Positions 43,865-52,749 of a stretch of 57,373 nucleotides of DNA are shown here, in pieces; positions within the stretch are counted from its first letter, which is position 1, and each line of letters starts with the position of its first letter. This DNA is from an uncultured Pseudomonadota bacterium (lineage in GTDB: Bacteria; Pseudomonadota; Gammaproteobacteria; Methylococcales; Methylomonadaceae). The notes under the pieces are model-generated. The model did not search any database and had not been told where the DNA came from. It saw nothing but the letters and a program-made list of their open reading frames with translations. The stretch lies in the NCBI GenBank assembly GCA_903928965.1, contig CAIYSZ010000016.1, positions 1 to 57,373 on the forward strand, given 5' to 3'. The position numbers were made by a program, and so were the translations under genes.

Positions 43865-45430
43865 TCAGGACGCGCCGTCCAGCGGCGCTGGGTGGGTATT
43901 GACGCCGATTAAACCGATTTCCGCCGCGGCGGGCGTGCCGGTTGAGCCGGCTTGGGTAACCGTAACGGTGTGGCCGTCGCTTTGAACAGTAAAGCTTAAA
44001 CCGGATTCGTAGGCGCTAAGCGTAATGGTTTCCACGGTTTTTCCGGCGGACATGAATAGCACTTGGTGATGCTTGACGTTGTTTTCCAGAGCGCTGGTGA
44101 CGGTGGTGTACAATAAATCCATGCTGGCGCCGTTGTTGAGCGTAGCCCCGGCAATAGCGGTTTTGGAAAGCAACTGCAATTCTCCGCCGCTGTTAACGGT
44201 AATGGCGGAAACATTGCCGCCTTTAGAGACGATTTCAAACCCGCCATTGTCGATAATCGCGCCGACAGATTTCCCGCCTTTCAAAACCTGTTCCTGGCCT
44301 CCGTCGTTAACCGTGGTTTGCAGGGCTTGCCCGCCTTTGCTTATGGTTTCCACGCCGCCATTATTGATCACCGCGGTTACGGACTTGCCGCCCTTGGAGA
44401 TGATTTCATCGCCGCCGCTATTGATGACGGTGGAGAGGGCGATCCCGCCGCTGGAGACGATTTCCTGAGCGCCGTTGTTCAGAGTAATGTTTTCAGTTTG
44501 ATGTTTTTTGGTGACGATTTCAAAACCGCCGGATTGGATGTTCAACTGGCCGCCGCTCACTAGCGTGCCGTTAATGTCCTGGCCGCCGCTTTGCACCGTC
44601 TCGACGCCGCCGCTAATCACCGTGTTTTGCGCCATGCCGCCGGAATTCACCGTGATTTGGCCGCCGGAGATGATGCTGGAAGTCGCTTCCCCGCCCGCAT
44701 TAATGTTGAGGGAGCCGCCGGAGTAGACCGTGGCGTAAATGGCGTGTCCGCCGCTTTGCACGCTTTCACTCCCGCCGCTGCTGACGGCGTCGTGGGTGGC
44801 GAACCCGCCGCCGTAAATAGTTTCCGTGCCGCCGCTGTTCAGAGTGGCTTGACTGACGACGCCGCCGTTGAATACGCTAAGCCCGCCGCTGTTGACGGTG
44901 TCTTGTTTGTCGATGCCGCCCGAGTAGACGTTTACCTCGCCGCCGGAGTTGACCGTGGAGCCGTTGGCTTGAGCGTATTTATCAATAAGAACATTGCCGC
45001 CGTTGAGCACGATATTGGTTACGCTCTCGGCATGCTTTTTGACGCCGCTGACTACTTCGACGCCGCCGTCTATTTGCAGACCTGTCGGGTTGTTGTTGGG
45101 GGTACTGGCGTTCAGGATTTCTCCGCCGCTGGAAACCGTGATGAGGCCGGACGTCAATATGGTGATGTTTTCGGCATTGCCGCCGCTGAGCATGGTGAGT
45201 TGACCGCCGAGCAACTCGCCGCCGGATGCCAGACCGCCGTTGGATACGATCAGTTCGCCGGCGTCAATACGAACATTCAAGGCGGAACCGCCCGCCGAGA
45301 CCAGAATTTGACCGCCGTTCAGGAGATCGCTTTTGGTGACGCCGCCATTCAATACGGTGGCGCTATCGCCGCTTACCAGATATAGGCTATTGCTGGTTTG
45401 GCCGGAACTGATCGTAATGTTAGTACTCAT
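43865..45430 (-). CDS. AIDA-type strand-loop-strand repeat protein without signal peptide or barrel
   Basis: The 521-residue product consists mainly of about 20 tandem units of 18-21 residues with NGG/SGG turns (VNSGGEVNVYSGG, VISGGVETVQSGGQ, VINSGGDEIISKGGKS), the passenger repeat of AIDA-I autotransporters that forms a beta-solenoid. The last 90 residues change to a beta-rich tail (VLFMSAGKTVETITLSAYES). There is neither an N-terminal signal peptide (MSTNITISSGQTSNSLYL) nor a C-terminal autotransporter barrel. A GGAGAG Shine-Dalgarno and a good promoter precede it. Secretion by a type I route is possible but unproven. Confidence 0.85.
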   Translation of the reverse strand: MSTNITISSGQTSNSLYLVSGDSATVLNGGVTKSDLLNGGQILVSAGGSALNVRIDAGELIVSNGGLASGGELLGGQLTMLSGGNAENITILTSGLITVSSGGEILNASTPNNNPTGLQIDGGVEVVSGVKKHAESVTNIVLNGGNVLIDKYAQANGSTVNSGGEVNVYSGGIDKQDTVNSGGLSVFNGGVVSQATLNSGGTETIYGGGFATHDAVSSGGSESVQSGGHAIYATVYSGGSLNINAGGEATSSIISGGQITVNSGGMAQNTVISGGVETVQSGGQDINGTLVSGGQLNIQSGGFEIVTKKHQTENITLNNGAQEIVSSGGIALSTVINSGGDEIISKGGKSVTAVINNGGVETISKGGQALQTTVNDGGQEQVLKGGKSVGAIIDNGGFEIVSKGGNVSAITVNSGGELQLLSKTAIAGATLNNGASMDLLYTTVTSALENNVKHHQVLFMSAGKTVETITLSAYESGLSFTVQSDGHTVTVTQAGSTGTPAAAEIGLIGVNTHPAPLDGAS

Positions 45431-45459
45431 TTGGTCTCTCCATGATGTTCAACTTATTA

Positions 45460-45488
45460 ATGTATCATGGGTCGCAAATTTTTGTCAA
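45460..45488 (-). promoter_or_regulatory. Sigma-70 promoter of the AIDA-repeat gene
   Basis: On the minus strand TTGACA (45488-45483), a 17-bp spacer and TACATT (45465-45460), inside an AT-rich tract. Transcription would start about 22 nt before ATG 45430. Confidence 0.75.
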
Positions 45489-45547
45489 TTATAAGTTATT
45501 GTTAATTAATATTTATTAATAAAAAATTCAGCGGGATTATGCGTATG

Positions 45548-47251
45548 TCAGCCATGGGTTTGCGTATGCGCATCCAGACCGCGGAATAGCGCGCAGTGTT
45601 TGAATACCGTGATATCCGGCGGAATTTGCTTTTGGCGGGAAAATTTGGCGGCCAGTTTGCATAAGCCTTTAATGTCGCGGCCGGTGGCTTGCGGGAATAT
45701 TTCCGTCAGTTCTTCTATCAAGGCGTCGGCCAAGGGGAGTTGAAATTGTTCAGTCATCACGCGCCAGATTTTGCGCCGGTCGTCGCTGTTCGGGGTGGAG
45801 AATTTAATCAGAGCGATGCAGCGGGAGATGATGGCTTCGTCGATATCGTCCACCCGGTTGGTGGTCAGGAACAATAGGCCGTTGAAATATTCCAATACGC
45901 GCAGGAATACGCCCACCACGGCGTTGGCGGCCAGATTGTCGTTGCGGCGCTTGATGTAGACGTCGGCTTCGTCTATCAGCATAACCGCCCCCCAGCGCTG
46001 GGCGCGGATCAGGGTTTCCTTGAGGATTTTTTCCATTTCCCCCACGTTGAGGCCGAGTTGGCCGGAATGCACCCGGTACAAGGGGCGCTGGATGATTTCA
46101 GAGTACACCTCCGCGGTCAAGGTCTTGCCGACGCCGGCCGGACCCGCGCACAGCACGGTGGCGCCGCCGGATTTGCCGGCGACGATGTCGTCCATCAATA
46201 CATCCATTTCCGCGGTCAGAATATCGATTAAATCGGTTTGTTCAGGCGGCAGTATCAGTTTTTGTTTTAACGCCGGTTTGTATGCGTAGGGTTTTAAGTC
46301 CTCGGTGTGTACCCACACATGGTGGTGCAAGTCCAAATGGAACATCAATATATAGGGGTGCAGCGGCAATTCGGTGAATAATTCCTTGCGCAGCCCGGCG
46401 TGCACGGCCTCTAGGGCGGTTTCGGTCTTGCTGTCGTAGCGCAGGCTTTTGCCGGCCTTGCGCAAGTACTTGGCTAGGATGTCGCCGGTGGCCTCCAGGC
46501 TTAGTGCGCGGTCGCTGAGTATGTTTTCGTCGTTGACCAGGCGGCAGGCGTCGCCGGTCGAGGACAGAATCACCGTCGGTTTGCGGCTCCAGTCCGTATT
46601 GCGCTGGTTGGCGCTAGGGTCTTCGGCGTAGACGCCGACCCCCCAGCCGGAAAATTGCTCGCCGTAGCGGCCGCGCCAGTCGAAATAGCGGGCGGCGACG
46701 GCGTCATAGGCTTCTATCATGGCCGGGGTCTCTTTTAAAAAACCGCGCGCGGACAGGATTTCGGCAATGCTGACATGGCTGAGATCCTTGCAGCGGATCA
46801 GCAGTTGTTCGACCAGAATTTTGCCCTTGCTGTTGGCTTTGAGTTCGATAATGATGCGGCCGGTTTCTTCCTCGCCGGGCGGGGTGTAATCCAGGCGGGT
46901 AATTAAAAAGGCATGATTACGGCCTTTGTGGTCGATTTGGAACAGCCAGCCGCGTATGGCGTCATCAATGAAATAATTGGCCAAATCGGGCAGCAAGGCC
47001 TCCAGGTCGTCGGCTTGATAGCGCCGGGCGCCGGGATGCAGGGCGGCCGCCATGCTCTCTAGCAGCGCGGTTTGCTGTTGCTTGCCGCCGGCGCGGTAGC
47101 GCCGCTCCAGAAACGCCCATTCCTCGGCGCTAAGCTGGCGGTAGGCGACCTCGGCTTTATGACCTAGTTTCAGCTGTTCGGCCAATGGCGCTAAATGCGG
47201 GAAAGCGGCGGTTAGTTCGAGCAAGTCTTGGCGTTCGATAAACAGTTTCAT
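45548..47251 (-). CDS. AAA-family ATPase with a long uncharacterised N-terminal region
   Basis: The 567-residue protein has a C-terminal AAA domain: Walker A GPAGVGKT (370-377), Walker B MLIDEAD (424-430), sensor 1 LLFLTTNRVDDID and arginine-finger region AIISRCIALIKF. About 350 N-terminal residues precede it, including EEETGRIIIELKANSKGKIL, and contain no motif I recognise. The AAA part is nearest to proteasome/FtsH-like remodelling ATPases, but there is no membrane helix or protease site. It begins 6 nt after the Fe-S gene, so they are probably co-transcribed. Confidence 0.82.
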   Translation of the reverse strand: MKLFIERQDLLELTAAFPHLAPLAEQLKLGHKAEVAYRQLSAEEWAFLERRYRAGGKQQQTALLESMAAALHPGARRYQADDLEALLPDLANYFIDDAIRGWLFQIDHKGRNHAFLITRLDYTPPGEEETGRIIIELKANSKGKILVEQLLIRCKDLSHVSIAEILSARGFLKETPAMIEAYDAVAARYFDWRGRYGEQFSGWGVGVYAEDPSANQRNTDWSRKPTVILSSTGDACRLVNDENILSDRALSLEATGDILAKYLRKAGKSLRYDSKTETALEAVHAGLRKELFTELPLHPYILMFHLDLHHHVWVHTEDLKPYAYKPALKQKLILPPEQTDLIDILTAEMDVLMDDIVAGKSGGATVLCAGPAGVGKTLTAEVYSEIIQRPLYRVHSGQLGLNVGEMEKILKETLIRAQRWGAVMLIDEADVYIKRRNDNLAANAVVGVFLRVLEYFNGLLFLTTNRVDDIDEAIISRCIALIKFSTPNSDDRRKIWRVMTEQFQLPLADALIEELTEIFPQATGRDIKGLCKLAAKFSRQKQIPPDITVFKHCALFRGLDAHTQTHG

Positions 47252-47257
47252 GGCGGT

Positions 47258-48586
47258 TTAAGGTGTTGGGCTGATCAAGGCGGCGAGAAATTCGGCTAGA
47301 TGGCGCGGCGGAGCGAAACCGCCGTTCAGGATTTGCTGCTGGCAAGAAAATCCGTTGGCGACCACGGCGGCGCGCGGATGTTGGCGTAAAGCCGGATAAA
47401 GCGCGAGTTCCGCCATTTGGCGGCTGGTTTCACGGTGTTCCGCTTCCAAACCGAATTGGCCGGCCATGCCGCAGCAAGAACTTTCGATAAACTCAAATTC
47501 CAAACCGGTTACGCTTTTCAGTACCTTGCGCATGGATTTCATGGCCCCGGCCGCTTTTTGCCAGCAATGCCCGTGCACCAGTATCGGTTGCGCGTCGGGT
47601 TGCGAGCCGACCGCGAAGGGCAGCCGCCAGCGGCCGGCGTTTTGCTCATGGGCGATGAATTCTTCTAAAAGTTGGGCGCGGGCGGCGATGAGCTTGGCGG
47701 CGTCGCCAAAGCCGTATTTCAGGTATTCGTCGCGTAGGCTGAGTATGCAGGAGGGCTCTAAGCCGACGATAGGCGTTCCGGCCTGGGCGTGCGGCGTTAA
47801 AGCGGTTATCAACTCGCCGGCCAGGCGGCGGGCGGTTTCGATTTGGCCGTTGGCGTAGTGGCTGCGACCGCAGCATAATCCCGCGTCCGCGCCGCCGTTG
47901 ACGATAGTTATCCGGTAGCCGGCGGCGCTTAATAGCCGTAGCGCGGCCTCAACCGCGCGCGGCTGAAAATGGCGGCTGAAGGTGTCGACGAACAATACCA
48001 CGCCCTGATTGCCTTCGGCCTGCGGCGGGGCGGCAAAGGCGGCGGCTTGCGGTTCCGGCCACGACACGGCGGCGCTCAGGCCTAGCCAGCGTTCGCCAAG
48101 ACGGGCTAGCCATGGATTGCGGTTGCGCCGGCGAATCAAGGCGGCGGCGGGGGCGAGGGACAATAATCGGGGCAAGGCGGCGAACAAGCGGGCGCGCAAC
48201 GGCCAACCGCGGGTGGCGTAATATTGGGCTAAATATTCAGCTTTGATGGCCGCCATATCCACTTCGTTTTCACATTCGCGCTTGCAGCCCTTGCAGCTGA
48301 CGCACAAGTCCATGGCGGCGCGGATGTCCGGGTCGTATAAAGTGGTTGCGCCGGGTTGGTTCAGGGCGGATTTCAGTAGCTTGACCCGACCGCCGGGCGA
48401 CAGCAGCGGATTGCCGTCGACGCGGAAACTAGGACACATGACGCCTTTATGCGGCCGTTGGCATTGTTGGCTGCCAATGCAAACGGCGATGGCCTTGGCC
48501 CAATCGCCGCCGATTTTTGGAATGTCGGCGTAGGCGTCGCCCATGCCGGCGTTTTCGTATTGCGACCAGTCTAGCTTGAGTTTCAT
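47258..48586 (-). CDS. (Fe-S)-binding CCG-domain oxidoreductase subunit, GlcF-like
   Basis: The 442-residue protein has an N-terminal ferredoxin-like region with cysteines at 36, 42 and 51 (CIGSQQCQRPHKGVMCP, a spaced variant of CxxCxxCxxxCP) and a canonical second cluster CVSCKGCKREC (95, 98, 101, 105). Two CCG domains follow (GLCCGRSHY and ESSCCGMAGQFG). This is the layout of glycolate- or lactate-oxidase Fe-S subunits and of HdrB-type proteins. ATG 48586 (MKLKLDWSQYENAG) was chosen over an upstream TTG. No FAD subunit is beside it in this window. Confidence 0.83.
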   Translation of the reverse strand: MKLKLDWSQYENAGMGDAYADIPKIGGDWAKAIAVCIGSQQCQRPHKGVMCPSFRVDGNPLLSPGGRVKLLKSALNQPGATTLYDPDIRAAMDLCVSCKGCKRECENEVDMAAIKAEYLAQYYATRGWPLRARLFAALPRLLSLAPAAALIRRRNRNPWLARLGERWLGLSAAVSWPEPQAAAFAAPPQAEGNQGVVLFVDTFSRHFQPRAVEAALRLLSAAGYRITIVNGGADAGLCCGRSHYANGQIETARRLAGELITALTPHAQAGTPIVGLEPSCILSLRDEYLKYGFGDAAKLIAARAQLLEEFIAHEQNAGRWRLPFAVGSQPDAQPILVHGHCWQKAAGAMKSMRKVLKSVTGLEFEFIESSCCGMAGQFGLEAEHRETSRQMAELALYPALRQHPRAAVVANGFSCQQQILNGGFAPPRHLAEFLAALISPTP

Positions 48587-48727
48587 TGAGTGGATGAAAT
48601 GGATGCGGTTTATAACGCACAAGCAAAATTCAAGCCCAAAATAAGCGTATGTTATTTAAGGTAAATAGTTGTGAGATGTGTCGGTTTGACGACAATTTGC
48701 GGGGGTTTGCGGCAAAGCGGACGTATT

Positions 48728-48900
48728 ATTCGGGAGGGGCTGGCGGGAGCGTCGAAATGAATTAGGGAATATGCCGAAAAAGCCTTGCAACAATTATTGC
48801 GCACGCAACAGGCGGGAACCTTGGCGGAGGACGACAAGCATTATATGGATTTGTTGCGTCGGAAGTTGAATAAGGTGACTAAGCCCGGGCCGGGACAATC
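48728..48900 (+). pseudogene. Degraded coding fragment of unknown family
   Basis: One frame reads IREGLAGASK, TGA (48758-48760), then IREYAEKALQQLLRTQQAGT and LAEDDKHYMDLLRRKLNKVT with protein-like amphipathic helices, before running into a dispersed repeat. No start or ribosome binding site supports an intact gene. It could be the remnant of an antitoxin-like or other small helical protein. The rest of the 401-bp gap shows only the repeat. Confidence 0.35.
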
Positions 48901-48913
48901 TTTGAAGTTAGCC

Positions 48914-48955
48914 AACCACCCGAGGCCTTGGGAGCCGAAGGCGGTTGGGGTGTGG
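48914..48955 (+). repeat. Dispersed palindromic repeat, copy 4
   Basis: GGCCTTGGGAGCCGAAGGCG then GTTGGGGTGTGGCAGGC, preceded by CCAACCACCCGA. It matches the family core with changes and keeps the CCAACC / GGTTGG flanks. Confidence 0.5.
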
Positions 48956-48987
48956 CAGGCCAAGCGGGTTGGGGCGCTTTTCCGGCC

Positions 48988-49389
48988 TTATTCGATGGTG
49001 AAGGTGTAAGTGGCGGTAGTACCGGAGGTGTTGTTGATTACGTAGAGTACATTGCCTGACAATACGGTTTGGTCGATAACCACCAAACTTGGTAAATTCT
49101 GCGTGCCAGTTTCCACAAGTTGGGTACCGCAGGTTTTGTTATTGAATTGGGCCATGGTTCCAACGCAAAGTTCGATGTTAGAACCCGATGAAGTGAGATC
49201 AAACGTGATTTTGAAAAGGGTTGAAACGGATTTTATCGTGGTAGGGCTGGCCGAGCCGCTAATTAAAACGGCATGGCCGCCTACGACTTGACCGGTGATA
49301 GTCGATAGCGCGAATGCCTGACTGCCGCTCAATGCGAACAAGGCGGCGCAGGCTGATAGGATTTTAATTAACTTTTTGTTTGTTTTCAT
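48988..49389 (-). CDS. Small secreted protein, unknown
   Basis: The 133-residue product has a clear signal peptide (KLIKILSACAALFALSGSQAFA). The mature part is beta-rich, with one Cys pair (IELCVGTMAQFNNKTCGTQL) that may form a disulfide, and ends VINNTSGTTATYTFTIE. An AGG precedes ATG 49389. Size and composition recall the other small secreted proteins of the window (846 and 52264), without clear identity. Confidence 0.72.
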   Translation of the reverse strand: MKTNKKLIKILSACAALFALSGSQAFALSTITGQVVGGHAVLISGSASPTTIKSVSTLFKITFDLTSSGSNIELCVGTMAQFNNKTCGTQLVETGTQNLPSLVVIDQTVLSGNVLYVINNTSGTTATYTFTIE

Positions 49390-49557
49390 TTTAGTTTACC
49401 TGGCTATAGTATAATAATAGGAAAAGAATAAGTCACGCACCGCCGGATTAGGGCTATCTTGACTACCTAAAAGCCATTTTATTATAGCTCTAAATGCGGA
49501 CCGGGATCTATAAAAATGAACTCATTTAGTCTTGTAAGAGCGCATGGCATGTTAGAA

Positions 49558-51174
49558 CTATTCAATAGCGCCGATGGTCGGGTGTTCGGTGTTTCTTTTA
49601 GTCCCTTGGAAATCCGAATTAAGTTCCGGCTGCGGTAGGCCCTTGCCTTTGGCCGGGGAATCGGCGGGTAGTTTGAAATTTTCCGCGCTTAAGCTTCCCG
49701 GCGCGGGCGGTTTGATGTCCAGGCCGGAGTTTGCCACTATGTCATTGCTGTCGGCTAATTCCTTGTATAAAGCGTATTCTTCAGGCGTTTCTTGCCATAG
49801 ATTATTTTTGAAGCTTACGCCTTGAATCACGTCCACCCGTTTGTCCAGGCGCGGTTTTTTGGGGCCGTTGATAAATATATTGTTGCTGATAACACTGTTG
49901 AAATGATTGATTTTAATATCCTTGACTTCCCCGGATTCAGCTATGCTGAGCGGCGCGTTGACAAAGGTATTGTTGAAAACTCGTGTATTTTTCAAGCCTA
50001 CGTTCTTGATGGAAAACCAATCGTAGAGCGCGATATAGCCGCCGTACACCAGATTGTTGTAAATCAGATTGTCGTGGCCGTTGAGCCCTTCGGGGCCGCT
50101 CAGGGCATCCGGCCAATTCGCATCGTCGGCCTTGGGCAAGCCGCAAAAGCACAGCCAATCGTCAGCCAGGCCGATGGAAGGCGGCTCGCCGTCATAATAT
50201 CTTTTGGATTGGTAATATTGGTGCTCCGTGCTGACATAAACCAGATTGGAGAATACTTTATTATAGGTGGTGTTGGATATATATAATTGCGGCCGGTTAT
50301 TGTCGTAAATGATGTTGCCGGAAATTTCGCCCTCGATATTCGCGGTGATGGCGATGCCTTCGCCGAAATTGCCGTGCACCTTATTGCCTATCGCATGGCA
50401 ATGCCGGGTGTTTCCGCAGGTCAGGGACGGCCCCCAGTAGCCTTTAGGATACCAGTCGGCCGGCACTTTCCCGGTTTTACCGTCGGTGGTGTGCTGTGAA
50501 TCCGGCAACAACTCGGCGATGCAGGCCGGATTTGCGTCGTCGGTATTGTATTGGCAATAAGAGCCGACCGTAAAATAGACCTCGTTGTTTTTCATTAAAC
50601 AATTGGTGTCCATGGTGGGCACGGCGTGGATTACGTTCCCCTCGCACCAAATGCCGGAGCCGCCGATATGATGCACCTTATTGTCTTCCACCACATTGTC
50701 GTGTTGCAGGCTGCCGCCCATATTAATGCCTTTACTGGCGGTACTGTAAGCTACCTCGAAACCGGAAAACTTGATGTAACTTCCCAGCAACCAAACCAGC
50801 CAATCCGATTTTTTGCTGATCTCATAGTGCCCGCCGGGCGGGGTAATCAAAGGCCGGTTGCCGTTGGCGTCCTTGATGCCGATGATGTTCAGGTACTGGC
50901 CGGGGCCGCCGCCATGTTTGCCTATGCGAACCAGTTCGCGGTATTCGCCGGGCGCCACAAACACGGCGCCGCCCGTCTTATTGCGCACCTTGGCGAGGGC
51001 TTGGCCTATGGTGGGGCAAGGTTCTGCTTGCGTGCATTCTTCTCCGCTGGCGCTGGCGTCGGCGTAATAGGTATTTTCGTTTTCCGCCGCCGCCGTTGTC
51101 GCGAACGCGGTAAACGCCATTACTGTAAAAAGATGACATAAAATGTTTGAGATTGATTTCAATTTACTGAACAC
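49558..51174 (-). CDS. Secreted right-handed parallel beta-helix protein, copy 1
   Basis: The 538-residue product has a signal peptide (ILCHLFTVMAFTAFATTAAA) and a DUF1565-like start (YYADASASGEECTQAEPCPT, VFVAPGEYRELVRI). Short beta-helix rungs with Asn ladders follow (DNVVEDNKVHHIGGSGIW, GNIIYDNNRPQLYISN, NNLVYGGYIALYD). It has about ten Cys and ends with PTIGAIE. The start is GTG 51174, with GGGGA 5 nt upstream. It resembles pectate-lyase-fold carbohydrate-active or adhesion proteins; no catalytic residues can be assigned. A close paralogue lies at 55580. Confidence 0.88.
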   Translation of the reverse strand: MFSKLKSISNILCHLFTVMAFTAFATTAAAENENTYYADASASGEECTQAEPCPTIGQALAKVRNKTGGAVFVAPGEYRELVRIGKHGGGPGQYLNIIGIKDANGNRPLITPPGGHYEISKKSDWLVWLLGSYIKFSGFEVAYSTASKGINMGGSLQHDNVVEDNKVHHIGGSGIWCEGNVIHAVPTMDTNCLMKNNEVYFTVGSYCQYNTDDANPACIAELLPDSQHTTDGKTGKVPADWYPKGYWGPSLTCGNTRHCHAIGNKVHGNFGEGIAITANIEGEISGNIIYDNNRPQLYISNTTYNKVFSNLVYVSTEHQYYQSKRYYDGEPPSIGLADDWLCFCGLPKADDANWPDALSGPEGLNGHDNLIYNNLVYGGYIALYDWFSIKNVGLKNTRVFNNTFVNAPLSIAESGEVKDIKINHFNSVISNNIFINGPKKPRLDKRVDVIQGVSFKNNLWQETPEEYALYKELADSNDIVANSGLDIKPPAPGSLSAENFKLPADSPAKGKGLPQPELNSDFQGTKRNTEHPTIGAIE

Positions 51175-51429
51175 GAATTTCCCCGCCGGCTAAGGTTTGG
51201 CCTGCTAATACTTTCATTATAGTACATTTGTAATTGATTTTAATAGATTTGTTAAGTAAGAGTACGCAAGCATTTTTAAATTTGCCTTATGTGAAAAACA
51301 CCGTCAACCAAAATCTCAATGCACTGTTGATGTGGCGCTATTTAAAAACGGTTACACGTTTTTTCTTATAAGCTCATGCCGAACTATGAAAATCTGCGAG
51401 TAATACCCCTAAGTTTAGGATGCAGGGGC

Positions 51430-52191
51430 TTACGGTTCTGATTGCAAGCGAGTGGAAAATTCCATGGCCCGATTCCGAACATTGGTTGACTCATCCTGCA
51501 AGGCCATGTTAATTAATCCGATGAAAGTCGGCTTGTCGACGTCCGCCGCTTTGCTTAAGGCGTCCAAGGCCGCGGACCTTACGATTTCCGAGGCGTCTGT
51601 CTGCAACAGCTCGGTGAGAATGGGTCCGATATTTTGCATATGCGATTCAGAGGCGGCAATAACAGCGCGATAACGGGCGATTTCGTCTGGATTCCTTAGC
51701 GCGGATGCAAATGCTTCCGCGGCCTCGTTTCCTCCCGCCGCAATTTGATCAATGCTTAAGCGCGTGTTTTCCGTATCCGCAAATTTGTTTTGCGGGAAAC
51801 AGTTAGGTTTGGAGGCGGAAGCGGCGGGAAACTGGAAACCCGGCGGCGCTATCCAGATTTCGCTGGGCTTGAAGTCCGGTTGCCGCATGGCTTGCGGCGG
51901 GTAAACCACAAAGAGTTTGTATCCGGGCAAGGCTTGTAATAGGGCGGGTTCGGGCGGTAATGTCAGTAATTCCGAGGAAATAGGCGCGGTAACGGACTGT
52001 TTGACCCACCAGTGCAGCTGGATGTTATGTTTTTGTTGAAACAGTGCGCTAAATTCAGATAAGGTTAATTCCGTAATCGGTTCCGGCCGCGGCTGATCAA
52101 TTAAATCGGTTTGCCTATGCAGCGCCCAAAATAGACTTCCGGCGATGAAAAGCAAAAGCAGTAGTAGTGCTGATTGCCGGTTTGACATCAT
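51430..52191 (-). CDS. Membrane-anchored protein with C-terminal HEAT-like repeats
   Basis: The product, about 253 residues, has an N-terminal anchor (SALLLLLLFIAGSLFWAL), a periplasmic middle part (TLSEFSALFQQKHNIQLHWW) and about 100 C-terminal residues of paired helices (ILTELLQTDASEIVRSAALD, FIGLINMALQDESTNVRNRA) typical of HEAT repeats. Start choice among TTG 52194 and ATG 52191 or 52188 is uncertain. The middle region recalls short secretin/TonB-domain STN-like modules, but weakly. Function unknown. Confidence 0.65.
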   Translation of the reverse strand: MMSNRQSALLLLLLFIAGSLFWALHRQTDLIDQPRPEPITELTLSEFSALFQQKHNIQLHWWVKQSVTAPISSELLTLPPEPALLQALPGYKLFVVYPPQAMRQPDFKPSEIWIAPPGFQFPAASASKPNCFPQNKFADTENTRLSIDQIAAGGNEAAEAFASALRNPDEIARYRAVIAASESHMQNIGPILTELLQTDASEIVRSAALDALSKAADVDKPTFIGLINMALQDESTNVRNRAMEFSTRLQSEP

Positions 52192-52263
52192 CAATTCGCC
52201 AGTAGGCCGGCGCGGTTCGCCATTGGCAAAACCAATGGCGAACCGGCCGAACTAAATAAGCAG

Positions 52264-52749
52264 TTATGGAATGGTTAGGGTGGTTGATTGCAGCCAGTCT
52301 ATGGTCAGGGTGGTGACGGTGGCCGACGGTATGGTGGCGGAAACATCCGCGCCGATTACCCAATGATATTGTGCCGAGGCGGCGGAGACGCTGCCGACGA
52401 ATTGGCCGGAACCAAAGTTATGCGCGCCCTGAATGGTGATGTTGCGCGGCGCGGTGGTGCTGCTGCTGGTGCTCAAAAACAGGTTAATAGTTTCGGAGGC
52501 GGTGTTTAATGCAGTCGTGCCGCCGTTGGTGACACGGCGATTGATGCTGTAGTATCCCACGGCTGTTGAGCCGGAAGATACGGTTCCCGCTTCGTATTGC
52601 CAAACTCCGGCGTTATCGTTGACGTTGGTCAAATTGGTTCTGTTCAGGGTAAGCACGGCGGAGCCGGCCTCGGCGGCGGAAGATACTAGAAAAGTCAGCG
52701 TCAACGCCAAGGTAATCAGTAAACTGTCAATGTTTTTTTTGGTGAACAT
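52264..52749 (-). CDS. Small secreted beta-rich protein, unknown
   Basis: The 161-residue product has a signal peptide (LLITLALTLTFLVSSAAEAG) and a Thr/Ser-rich mature part (INLFLSTSSSTTAPRNITIQ, ISATIPSATVTTLTIDW-like strands), probably a beta-sandwich. I chose ATG 52749, with AAGGA upstream, instead of 52797. It is followed after about 70 nt by the HEAT-like gene. No CTERM signal. Confidence 0.72.
   Translation of the reverse strand: MFTKKNIDSLLITLALTLTFLVSSAAEAGSAVLTLNRTNLTNVNDNAGVWQYEAGTVSSGSTAVGYYSINRRVTNGGTTALNTASETINLFLSTSSSTTAPRNITIQGAHNFGSGQFVGSVSAASAQYHWVIGADVSATIPSATVTTLTIDWLQSTTLTIP

Noticed and set aside
44591..45385. 264-codon plus-strand frame of Ala/Val-rich protein
   Set aside because: Mirror of the AIDA repeats on the opposite strand; the repeat protein has promoter, ribosome binding site and family match.
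43865..45430. Tandem DNA repetition that could suggest a CRISPR array
   Set aside because: The periodicity (about 54-63 bp) is in a coding frame with NGG/SGG codons and there are no constant repeats with unique spacers. No CRISPR or cas gene was seen anywhere.
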